A stretch of DNA of 64,000 nt from Solitalea agri. Its GTDB lineage: Bacteria > Bacteroidota > Bacteroidia > Sphingobacteriales > Sphingobacteriaceae. The stretch is taken from the NCBI RefSeq assembly GCF_023914155.1, contig NZ_JAMWYS010000036.1, forward strand, positions 248,001 to 312,000, in the 5' to 3' direction. The notes under the pieces were generated by a model. That model was not told the DNA's origin and made no database searches. It saw only the letters and a program-made list of their open reading frames with translations. Positions 54,816-63,232 of the stretch are shown here, piece after piece. The number at the start of each line of letters is the position of its first letter. The first letter of the stretch is position 1. Made by a program: the position numbers and the translations under genes.

Positions 54816-55787
54816 ATGGAAACGGTAAATAAATCTAAGTATAGAGAACTCTGTAAACAGGAAGCATCCAGTATTCATGTTTTCAACCAGGCTTGGTGGT
54901 TAGATATTGTGTGTTGTGAGGGTTATTGGGATGCAATACTTGTTGAAAGGGGAGGAGTAATAATGGCTGCATGGCCACTTTATTTTAAAATCCGCCACGG
55001 AGTTAAAGTGATCACTAAGCCTAAATTAACTCAGTTTACAGACATTTGGTTTAGAACTTTTCCCGGGCAAAGAGAAGATGAAAAATTTTTCTTTCAAAAA
55101 GAATTATTCGCAGAAATGGCAATGAAAATTTCAGGCTTTGCAAGTTTCCATCAATCATTTAATTACAAATTAAAAGAAAGTACCTTCAGTAATAATAGTG
55201 GATTCCAATTGTCTACATCTTATACCTATGTGATTGAGAATATACGGGATATTGATACAGTTATGAGTGGTTTTGATCAAAATAAAAGGCAGCAATTGAA
55301 TAGGGCTCGTAAGGAACAAATTGAAATAAAATATGATCTCCCTGCTAGCGAATTTTATAAGTTTTACAGCCAATCCTTACTTAAGAGAAATAAAATAATT
55401 TCATATTCAGAGAAGCTGTTCACAGATTTATATAATTCTGTTTACTCTAATAGGTCTGGGAGAGTTGTTTACGCAGTTGATCCTCAAGGTAATATTCATT
55501 GTGCAAAGTTTTTGGTTTGGGATTCGGATAGAGCGTATTATTTAATAAATGCGATAAACCCGGATTTGAAAAACTGTGGAGCAGCAACTTTGGCGGTTTT
55601 GGAATGTATTAAGATGGCAAGTATTCATTGTAATACGTTTGATTTTGAAGGAAGTATGATTGAGGAGGTTGCGGAGTCCTTTCGCCGTTTTGGAGCAATT
55701 GCAAAGCCGTATATTAATTTATCTAAAACAAATTCTAAACTTCTGAACACAATTAATTTTATTAAGGAAGAGTTTTTTAGCAACTGA
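54816..55787 (+). CDS. FemAB-like GNAT acyltransferase, copy 1
   Basis: The 323-residue protein has the FemAB/GNAT_6 two-domain outline: VFNQAWWLDIVCCEGYWDAILVERGGVIMAAWPLYF, a charged linker (FDQNKRQQLNRARKEQIEIKYD) and a C-terminal part with FLVWDSDRAYYLINAINPDLKNCGAATLAVLECIKMA. FemAB proteins pass amino acids from aminoacyl-tRNA; the family also includes enzymes linked to exopolysaccharide clusters. It lies 8 nt before a paralogue and likely adds an acyl or aminoacyl group to the polysaccharide, but the substrate is unknown. Confidence 0.72.
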   Translation: METVNKSKYRELCKQEASSIHVFNQAWWLDIVCCEGYWDAILVERGGVIMAAWPLYFKIRHGVKVITKPKLTQFTDIWFRTFPGQREDEKFFFQKELFAEMAMKISGFASFHQSFNYKLKESTFSNNSGFQLSTSYTYVIENIRDIDTVMSGFDQNKRQQLNRARKEQIEIKYDLPASEFYKFYSQSLLKRNKIISYSEKLFTDLYNSVYSNRSGRVVYAVDPQGNIHCAKFLVWDSDRAYYLINAINPDLKNCGAATLAVLECIKMASIHCNTFDFEGSMIEEVAESFRRFGAIAKPYINLSKTNSKLLNTINFIKEEFFSN

Positions 55788-55794
55788 GAAAACC

Positions 55795-56820
55795 ATGATT
55801 ATAACCTATTATCAAGATAAACATGTTCTAAATGGAGAAGGGGAAGTTAAGGTAACTTCAGCTGTTTCTTTAACTTGCAAAGAGGAGTTCAGAATACTAT
55901 GCAAGCAAGAGAATGCAATCCCTGTATTTAATAAAGATTGGTGGTTAGATTTAGTATGTGGAGAAGATAATTGGGATGTGGTACTAGTGGAGGCCGATGG
56001 AATCATTCAAGGTGCTTGGCCTTATTTTATTCAAAGAAAATTTAATCACACAATAAGTAAAGTGCCCGCATTGACCCCGTTCATGGGCGTGTGGATCAGA
56101 CCAAGTACATCCTCAAAGATTTATAAAAAGGCGCATCATGAAAAACATGTTTGTAATGAATTAATAAACAAATTGCCGAACCTTTCTTTCATAAGTCAGA
56201 CTTTCGGCAGTCACTTTACAAATTGGCAACCTTTTTATTGGAAGGGCTTTCATCAAACAGTTAATTATTCTCATTTAATTGATAATATACTAAAATGGAA
56301 AGAACTCAAAATGGTCATGCCTGCCAGGAAACAAAAGGACCTTCATTCAGGGGGGAGTGTAATTAAGACTGGACTTCCATCTGTTCATGAATACCAGAGT
56401 TTTAAAGATCAGTGTAAGAAACGAAAACAACAGGGGCTTTCTTCTTATTCAGTATTTAATAAGGTTTATGAAGCGTTAAAAAAACTCGATGCAGGTGAGG
56501 TTATTTGTTGTACAAATCATACCGGTAGTGTTGAAAGCCTAATGTTAGTTGTTTGGGATTCAAATAGTGCCTATACAATAATATGGGGGGGTAAAGATTC
56601 AAATGATGATTCCATTATCTCCATGGTAAATAAAGCTGTTGACATAGCTTCATTGAACGTAAATAAGATGGAGTTTTTTGGAAAGTTGTCGCTGGATAAT
56701 GAAAAGGTCTTAGTAAAGTTTGGAGCCAATCAGCTACCCTATTATTCTATTTATAAGGCCAATAGATTTCTTTATAGGTTGGCACTCTTTTTTGGGTTTG
56801 ATTCTATTGGAAAAATATAA
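55795..56820 (+). CDS. FemAB-like GNAT acyltransferase, copy 2
   Basis: This 341-residue paralogue keeps the opening signature VFNKDWWLDLVCGEDNWDVVLVEADGIIQGAWPYFI and MLVVWDSNSAYTIIWGGKDSNDD near the C-terminus, but its middle (MVMPARKQKDLHSGG) has lost most of the basic RQQLNRARKE linker of copy 1. It has about 25 extra N-terminal residues; an internal Met is not available, so I keep the ATG at 55795. Tandem copies suggest divided or sequential roles. Confidence 0.72.
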   Translation: MIITYYQDKHVLNGEGEVKVTSAVSLTCKEEFRILCKQENAIPVFNKDWWLDLVCGEDNWDVVLVEADGIIQGAWPYFIQRKFNHTISKVPALTPFMGVWIRPSTSSKIYKKAHHEKHVCNELINKLPNLSFISQTFGSHFTNWQPFYWKGFHQTVNYSHLIDNILKWKELKMVMPARKQKDLHSGGSVIKTGLPSVHEYQSFKDQCKKRKQQGLSSYSVFNKVYEALKKLDAGEVICCTNHTGSVESLMLVVWDSNSAYTIIWGGKDSNDDSIISMVNKAVDIASLNVNKMEFFGKLSLDNEKVLVKFGANQLPYYSIYKANRFLYRLALFFGFDSIGKI

Positions 56821-56835
56821 TGTCAAAGATTCGTT

Positions 56836-58227
56836 ATGTGTACATTAATTATAAAATTTCCCAATTCTTATAATGAAGAGAAAAGATATATAAGTGATGT
56901 TATTTTCAATGACTTTATAGGGGTGGAGTATGAATTGTTGTTTGAGGATGAGCGTTTAGATGTAGAACTAAATGTTAGAGGAGAAAATGGTCGCATAATA
57001 CTTCCTGAAATATTATTTAAAACTCCATATGATAAATGGCTAAATCAATCTACTCTTCCTGAGCTGCCATTAAAAAGAAGAAGTTTGGATGAATTTCAAA
57101 AAGATAGGTTTATTCAACATACTGTTCCTGTACTATACGGAGCAAGTGACCATAGACCTTTTTTTAAAGATGATGAATATTCTTATTTCGATATTGATTT
57201 AATTGGAAGCATATTTTTTTGTCTAACGCTGTATGAAGAAGCTACATCCGAGGTAACTGATAAGCATGGTCGATTTCCTAGCCGGGAATCAATACTTTAT
57301 AAAGAAGGTATTTACGATAGACCAATTGTTAATGAGTATGTTTTGATACTCGAAGAGTTGTTAAGAACAAAGTTCAATTATATCTCTCCAAAGAAAAAAA
57401 ACTATAAACTTGTTTTAAGCCACGATATGGATTACTCACTTTCTCATGAAGTTAATCTTGAAAACTTTTTGAAAAGCTGTGCTGGTGATCTGTTCATAAG
57501 GAAATCACCAGCTTTATTGACCCGAAGACTCTACTCAAAAATTGTAAAGAAAGAAAGACTACATGAGAACCCTGATCCTATGAATAACATCGATTACTTA
57601 ATGGATGTTAGTGAGTCATTAGGGGTTGTTAGTGAATTTAATTTTATTGTGGAGCAGGGAAAGGGAACGATTGATGTCCGGTATGATATTGAAAAACAAT
57701 TTTATAAAGATTTAATGGTAAGGGTTAGAGAAAGGGGGCATATTTTAGGAGTACATCCTAGTTATACAACATATTGCGACCTGCAGAAAACTCAGAGTGA
57801 ATTTAAGAAGTTTAAACGGCTATGTAGTGAATTAGGAGTTCGGCAAGAATTTTGGGGAGGAAGACACCATTACTTGAGATGGAAAAATCCTGTTACCTGG
57901 TCTATATGGGACGAAATGGGTGCAGATTATGATTCTTCAGTAGGTTCAAGCGAGTTAATGGGTTTTAGAGCGGGTACTTGTTATCCCTATAAAGTATTTG
58001 ACCTAAAGAATAGAAAAAGACTTAAGCTTTTGGAGCGGCCATTAATTGTAATGGATCATTCTATTTTTAAAATGGCTGATTTTAAAAATGCGGTTCAGAA
58101 AGTAATCGAATTAAGTAAATTATGTAAGTTTTATGGAGGGGAGTTTAGCCTGCTTTATCATAACAATTATGTTATATCTAAGAATCAAAAGCTGAAATAT
58201 TTTCAGCTGGTAAAAGCGCTTGTTTAA
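56836..58227 (+). CDS. Polysaccharide deacetylase-like protein (DUF7033 type)
   Basis: The 463-residue protein has an N-terminal region of about 190 residues like those seen before deacetylase domains in Bacteroidota, then a NodB-like domain with LVLSHDMDYS (metal-site Asp), ILGVHPSYTTY and FWGGRHHYLRW. The canonical TFDDG motif is replaced by SHDMD. It may remove N-acetyl groups from the polymer or from a precursor sugar. Placement right after two FemAB-like genes suggests it exposes an amine that they modify, which is an inference only. Confidence 0.72.
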   Translation: MCTLIIKFPNSYNEEKRYISDVIFNDFIGVEYELLFEDERLDVELNVRGENGRIILPEILFKTPYDKWLNQSTLPELPLKRRSLDEFQKDRFIQHTVPVLYGASDHRPFFKDDEYSYFDIDLIGSIFFCLTLYEEATSEVTDKHGRFPSRESILYKEGIYDRPIVNEYVLILEELLRTKFNYISPKKKNYKLVLSHDMDYSLSHEVNLENFLKSCAGDLFIRKSPALLTRRLYSKIVKKERLHENPDPMNNIDYLMDVSESLGVVSEFNFIVEQGKGTIDVRYDIEKQFYKDLMVRVRERGHILGVHPSYTTYCDLQKTQSEFKKFKRLCSELGVRQEFWGGRHHYLRWKNPVTWSIWDEMGADYDSSVGSSELMGFRAGTCYPYKVFDLKNRKRLKLLERPLIVMDHSIFKMADFKNAVQKVIELSKLCKFYGGEFSLLYHNNYVISKNQKLKYFQLVKALV

Positions 58228-58237
58228 ATTGAGGAAT

Positions 58238-59470
58238 ATGATAAGTACTTCTTTTAGAACATTTTTATTTGCTTTTTTTTTCATGCTTGTTCTAAAGTCT
58301 GGATATCTAAAATGGATTCCGATATGGGTACTGGATCCATTATATGTAGGTTTTTTGGGACTTGGCTTATTGTATTTTATTTCTCCTAAAACAATTCCTA
58401 TTTCAAAAAACATACAGCAGATATTGATTATACTGGGAGCCTTATTAACCTGGATTATATTCTCATGTATTTATACATCTTCCCCCGAAATATTTAAGCA
58501 CAAACTGCTGAAAACGGTACTAGTGTTCATTTTGTTTTTTATTCCTTTTCTGTTTATTAGAACCAAAAATGATATTAAATATTTCATATCTATTTACAAT
58601 GCTTATGCGTTGATTGGGGCATTATTAGTAATAAGGGCCTTTGTAATGCATAAAATGGAAATGTTTACCATAATTGGGAAGCAAGAGGAAACAGCTGTTC
58701 CAAACTATTTATTTCTATCTATTTTTTTATGCAGTGCCCTAATACTAAATCTTCCAAAAAATAAGCTTCCTGATATACTTTTTAAACTCTTGCTTTTTAT
58801 TAGTATGGTTGTTTTAGGAGCAAGAAGCCCTATTCTCTTTGGTACATTAATGATAGTAGTTTACTATTCATTAAAGTATATCGTTAATGTTCAGAAGCTC
58901 GTTTTGTTTTATGGAGTTTTAATTGGAATCGGGGCAGTTTTCTTATCATGGGAAGGAAGTGAACGTCTTATTGAACGATTTGGTAGCATTACCTCTGTTA
59001 GAGGGAATAAATCTTTTGATACACGTGTTTCATACCAATCTAAAAGTGTTGACTTGATTTTAGAACGACCTGTTTTTGGTACTGGTTTTGGTTCTTTTGC
59101 AAGAGAAATGACTGGCGAAGACATCATTGATACTCCTCATAATTTATTTCTTGAAATAGGATTTGAAACAGGTATTCCCGGGATGATACTGCTTATTATT
59201 TTCTTTGTTTATCTGTTTAATTACATGATAAAGATGATAAGAAAAGTTAGGCAGCAAGAGGATAAGGAGCTATTGTTGAGGTATGGTTTAATTATTACTT
59301 ATTTCTTTTTAACTGCATTTGTCTCGCTTTATCTCAGTAATAGTAAAGACATTTTTGCTTTGTCGGGTTGTTTTTTGGCAATTTGTAATGCATTGATTTT
59401 TGAAGAAACAAGAAATAAGAAATCAGAGCCAATTTATATAGTTGATCACAAGATGGTTAGAGAGGTCTGA
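58238..59470 (+). CDS. Wzy/O-antigen-ligase-like membrane protein
   Basis: I start at the ATG at 58238 (410 residues, MISTSFRTFLF) rather than the TTG 18 nt upstream. About ten to twelve hydrophobic helices and the large periplasmic loop with VSYQSKSVDLILERPVFGTGFGSFAREMTGEDIIDTPHNLFLEIGFETGIPGM are the Wzy_C signature, in which H of PHN is typical. It could polymerise the repeat units (Wzy) or ligate the glycan. In this operon polymerisation is more likely. The stop of the preceding gene lies 10 nt upstream. Confidence 0.82.
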   Translation: MISTSFRTFLFAFFFMLVLKSGYLKWIPIWVLDPLYVGFLGLGLLYFISPKTIPISKNIQQILIILGALLTWIIFSCIYTSSPEIFKHKLLKTVLVFILFFIPFLFIRTKNDIKYFISIYNAYALIGALLVIRAFVMHKMEMFTIIGKQEETAVPNYLFLSIFLCSALILNLPKNKLPDILFKLLLFISMVVLGARSPILFGTLMIVVYYSLKYIVNVQKLVLFYGVLIGIGAVFLSWEGSERLIERFGSITSVRGNKSFDTRVSYQSKSVDLILERPVFGTGFGSFAREMTGEDIIDTPHNLFLEIGFETGIPGMILLIIFFVYLFNYMIKMIRKVRQQEDKELLLRYGLIITYFFLTAFVSLYLSNSKDIFALSGCFLAICNALIFEETRNKKSEPIYIVDHKMVREV

Positions 59471-59539
59471 TTTTTGTAAACAGATTCCAAGAAATTCAAG
59501 ACTCTTTTAAAGATGATTTATTAAAAGCTTTTACTTATT

Positions 59540-60661
59540 ATGATTACGCTCGAAAAAAGGAAGGTTTGCCATTTGACCTCGGTTCATCGGAGGTATGATG
59601 TACGAATTTATTATAAGGAATGTCAAAGTTTAGCGAATGCAGGTTATGATGTTAATTTAATTGTTGCTGATGGGAATGGATATGAAGAAAAAGATAAAGT
59701 AAAAATCCATGATGTTGGCAAGTACAAAAATAGATTAGAGAGAGTAACAAGTATCGGTTATAGAATTTATAGTAAGGCTTTAAAGCTTAATTCAGATCTC
59801 TATCATATTCATGATCCAGAGCTGCTGATTGTTGGTTGGTTGTTAGCAAGGAAAGGTAAAAGAGTTATCTATGATGTTCACGAAGATTTGCCTCGTCAGG
59901 TGTTAGCTAAGGCTTATATTCCTTCCGTTATGAAAAGACCTCTTTCATTTTTAGTCGAAGGATACGAGGGGATTTTATCAAAAAAGATGACAGGAATTGT
60001 GACAGTGACTCCTCTTATAAAAGAACGTTATCATAAGTTAAATAAGAATGTAATTGAGGTAAGAAATTATCCAATTATGACTGAAGGTATAAAACATAAT
60101 GATTGGAATAAGAAGAAGCAGGTTCTGTGCTATATAGGAGGGATTTCAGAGGTGCGGGGTATTAAGCAGATGGTTCAGGCAATGAAATTTACCAATGGCT
60201 TAAGACTTAATTTAGGAGGAGTATTTGAATCAGATTCTTTGAGGAATGAGGTAATAGCATACGAGGGATGGTCAAAGGTCAATGAGTTAAGTTTCCTAGA
60301 TAGGATAAATGTGGTAAAGGTATTGGATGAATCTAAAATTGGTTTAGTAACCTTACAGCCTACTATTAACTATATCGATTCTTTGCCGGTTAAAATGTTT
60401 GAATATATGCTTGCCGGTATACCGGTTATTGCTTCAAAATTCCCTTTATGGCAAAGTATTATAGATGAACATAATTGCGGTATATGTGTTGATCCAACGA
60501 ATCCGGAAGAAATAGCTGCGGCAATCAATTATTTGATGAAAAATGATAATGAAGCCAGAGAAATGGGGGAAAGAGGCAGAAGGGCTGTTTTAGAGCATTA
60601 TACATGGTTAAATGAAGAGCAAAAAATGATAGAATCATATAAAAGATGGGTGGCTTCGTAA
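59540..60661 (+). CDS. Family 4 glycosyltransferase
   Basis: The 373-residue enzyme has a GT-B fold: the acceptor-side N-terminal domain contains DLYHIHDPELLIVGWLLARKGKRVIYDVHEDLP, and the donor domain has DSLPVKMFEYMLAGIPVIAS and the E-x7-E segment around it, typical of GT4. It should add one sugar to the lipid-linked repeat at the inner membrane. Donor and linkage cannot be told from sequence alone. Confidence 0.87.
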   Translation: MITLEKRKVCHLTSVHRRYDVRIYYKECQSLANAGYDVNLIVADGNGYEEKDKVKIHDVGKYKNRLERVTSIGYRIYSKALKLNSDLYHIHDPELLIVGWLLARKGKRVIYDVHEDLPRQVLAKAYIPSVMKRPLSFLVEGYEGILSKKMTGIVTVTPLIKERYHKLNKNVIEVRNYPIMTEGIKHNDWNKKKQVLCYIGGISEVRGIKQMVQAMKFTNGLRLNLGGVFESDSLRNEVIAYEGWSKVNELSFLDRINVVKVLDESKIGLVTLQPTINYIDSLPVKMFEYMLAGIPVIASKFPLWQSIIDEHNCGICVDPTNPEEIAAAINYLMKNDNEAREMGERGRRAVLEHYTWLNEEQKMIESYKRWVAS

Positions 60662-60712
60662 AGTAAAGAACCTGTTATAAACTTAATTATTAATCTAATT
60701 CTTACACTCTCT

Positions 60713-61855
60713 ATGTTAATTGACATCATCGCAGGTGCCCGTCCTAATTTTATGAAGATCGCACCGATTATTAATGCTATTGAAAAAACACAGTCTAATA
60801 ATGAAGTTGATCTTCAATATAGATTAATACATACCGGTCAGCATTATGATAAAAAAATGAGCGAAGATTTTTTCGTTCAACTAAATATTCCTCACCCTTT
60901 TTTGAATCTGGAAGTTGGCTCAGGAACCCAAGCAGAGCAAACCGGTAAAATTATGATGGGGTATGAAGCATTATTACTTAAATCTCCCTCTGATTTATGT
61001 ATGGTGGTTGGTGACGTCACCTCAACAATGGCTTGTTCTATTGCTGCAAAGAAACTAGGTATTAAGGTAGCGCATGTAGAGGCGGGTATCCGATCTGGCG
61101 ATTTATCTATGCCTGAAGAAATCAATAGGATTGTTACTGACTCAATAACGGATTATTTCTTTACCACCTCCAGAGTGGCAAATGAAAACCTATTTAAAAA
61201 TGGTATTGAGGAAGATAGAATCTTTTTTGTGGGTAACACGATGATTGATACCTTAATCAAGCAAATGCCTTATCTTAAGAAACCTCCAATATGGGATATT
61301 TTGAATCTCGAAAAGCATGAGTTTATAGTTGTTACCCTGCATCGTCCTTCAAACGTTGATAGTACATCAACCTTTACAGATCTGATGGAAGAGATTATTG
61401 CTTCATCAAAGGGATTGCCAATTGTTTTTCCTGTACATCCAAGGACGGCTAAAATGTTTAATCTGTTAAACATTGATGCAGAAAATCTGCACCTTATTGA
61501 ACCATTGAGCTATCTCGAGTTTAACTATTTAGTGAAAAATGCCAAAGCAGTAATAACAGATTCAGGAGGAATTACAGAAGAAACGACGATTATGCATGTT
61601 CCGTGTATGACATTAAGAAGTTCTACGGAAAGGCCTGAAACATGTACTGTTGGAACTAATGAATTACTGGGTATTGAGCCTTCTGCGATAAAGCCGGCAA
61701 TGGAGCGGCTGTTTAGAGGAGAGTGGAAGGAGGGTGGAATTCCAGAGTTATGGGATGGTAGATCAGCAGAACGTATTGTTAACATAATAACTGAATTATT
61801 AACCAATCATTCTACTGGACATATTCTAAAGGGAGAATCTGTTGGAGTAAAATAG
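60713..61855 (+). CDS. UDP-N-acetylglucosamine 2-epimerase (WecB/WbpI type)
   Basis: The 380-residue protein matches non-hydrolysing 2-epimerases: GARPNFMKIAPII, IHTGQHYD, VGDVTSTMACSIAAKKLGIKVAHVEAGIRSGDLSMPEEINR, TLHRPSNVD and TDSGGITEE. It either converts UDP-GlcNAc to UDP-ManNAc (WecB) or acts on UDP-GlcNAc3NAcA to give the ManNAc3NAcA sugar (WbpI). The presence of the other four Wbp-like genes upstream favours the second, but sequence alone does not decide. Confidence 0.88.
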   Translation: MLIDIIAGARPNFMKIAPIINAIEKTQSNNEVDLQYRLIHTGQHYDKKMSEDFFVQLNIPHPFLNLEVGSGTQAEQTGKIMMGYEALLLKSPSDLCMVVGDVTSTMACSIAAKKLGIKVAHVEAGIRSGDLSMPEEINRIVTDSITDYFFTTSRVANENLFKNGIEEDRIFFVGNTMIDTLIKQMPYLKKPPIWDILNLEKHEFIVVTLHRPSNVDSTSTFTDLMEEIIASSKGLPIVFPVHPRTAKMFNLLNIDAENLHLIEPLSYLEFNYLVKNAKAVITDSGGITEETTIMHVPCMTLRSSTERPETCTVGTNELLGIEPSAIKPAMERLFRGEWKEGGIPELWDGRSAERIVNIITELLTNHSTGHILKGESVGVK

Positions 61856-61890
61856 CACTAGCGAGTTACACTTTTACAAATACATTTATC

Positions 61891-63123
61891 ATGCTCAAAA
61901 TAGTATATTTTTATCAGTATTTCTCAACCCCCAAAGGCTCTTGGGGAACTCGCGTATATGAATTTGCAAAGTATTGGGTAGAGCAGGGCCATGAGGTTAC
62001 TGTTATAACTAGTGTTTTTGCTAAGTCGGATTTAAAGGCAAATGGTTTTATAGATGAGCAAATAATAGATGGTATTCGGGTTAAAATTATAAACGTTAAG
62101 GTTAATAATAAGAGTTCGATTTTTACTCGGCTCTATTCATTTATTAAGTATGGCTTAGTAGCATCGTATTATGCTTTATCATTGCCTGCTGATGTAGTAA
62201 TTGCATCTTCAGGGCCTCTGACAGTTGGTATTCCGGGTTTAATATCAAAATATATCAAAAAAAGAAAGTTCGTATTTGAAGTAAGAGACTTATGGCCAGA
62301 TGCAATCATTGAATTAGGCGGATTAAAAAATAAATTTGCTCAAAACATTGCTTATAAATTGGAACGGGCTTGCTATAAAGCTGCTGATCTTATTGTGGTT
62401 TTATCTCCAGGAATGCAGGATAATATTAAACAGCGTTTTAATTTGGATAAGATAATTTCGGTTACCAATTCTGCAAACATCGATCTTTTTTCCCGACCTA
62501 TTAATTCTATCAAAGTTCCCGATTACTTTAGCTCACATCTGATTGCCATTTATACAGGTAATATTGGAACAACCAATAACTCTGAATTATTATACAATGC
62601 AGCAAAAGAGTTAATGAGACAAGGGAATAAGCAAATAAAAATTGTATTGGTTGGTGACGGTAAGCAGAAAGAATTCCTTAAAAGTAAGGCAAAAGAGGAG
62701 GGGGTTTCCAATTTTATAATACTAGATCTAATGCCTAAAACAGAATTGGTGGCTTTGCTGCAAAAATCATTTGTATCGCTCATTCCGTTAGCCAGTGCAC
62801 CTTTATTAGATACCTCTTCTCCAAATAAATTATTCGAATCATTGGCCGCTGGCCTTCCAGTGGTTCAAACTACGCAAGGTTGGATAAAGAGTTTTTTAAC
62901 TGAAAATTCTTGTGGATTTACAATAGATGCAACGGATCCTGTTGGGTTAGCTAATTTATTAATCGAACTTTCTGCCAATCGAGAACTGATTAGTGAGTAT
63001 GTGGAAAACGCCAGAATTATAGCTGTACAGCAATTTGACAAGAATATTTTGGCAAAAAAAATGTTAGATGGTGTCTTAAGTGTTTTGCCAAATGAGAATC
63101 TTAGGACAGCTTATAAATTTTAA
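61891..63123 (+). CDS. Family 4 glycosyltransferase (WbuB-like)
   Basis: The 410-residue GT-B enzyme starts IVYFYQYFSTPKGSWGTRVYEFAKYW and has EVRDLWPDAIIELGGLKN and the donor-site DTSSPNKLFESLAAGLPVVQT, close to the WbuB/L-fucosamine-type group of GT4. It is the last gene of the rightward operon and is followed by a terminator. It likely adds one sugar to the repeat unit. Confidence 0.87.
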   Translation: MLKIVYFYQYFSTPKGSWGTRVYEFAKYWVEQGHEVTVITSVFAKSDLKANGFIDEQIIDGIRVKIINVKVNNKSSIFTRLYSFIKYGLVASYYALSLPADVVIASSGPLTVGIPGLISKYIKKRKFVFEVRDLWPDAIIELGGLKNKFAQNIAYKLERACYKAADLIVVLSPGMQDNIKQRFNLDKIISVTNSANIDLFSRPINSIKVPDYFSSHLIAIYTGNIGTTNNSELLYNAAKELMRQGNKQIKIVLVGDGKQKEFLKSKAKEEGVSNFIILDLMPKTELVALLQKSFVSLIPLASAPLLDTSSPNKLFESLAAGLPVVQTTQGWIKSFLTENSCGFTIDATDPVGLANLLIELSANRELISEYVENARIIAVQQFDKNILAKKMLDGVLSVLPNENLRTAYKF

Positions 63124-63146
63124 ATATTTGATCTTTAGGAGAATAA

Positions 63147-63176
63147 AAAATCCCCATGCTGAAGCTGGGGATTTCT
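63147..63176 (+). terminator. Terminator of the exopolysaccharide operon
   Basis: AAATCCCCA (63148-63156) pairs with TGGGGATTT (63166-63174), with a short GC/GC extension inside. It ends the run of genes that began at 47344. Confidence 0.85.
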
Positions 63177-63232
63177 TATTTAAGTCAGTTATTCCATTCG
63201 TCGGAATAGGGGCCAAATGAAATGATATTTTA

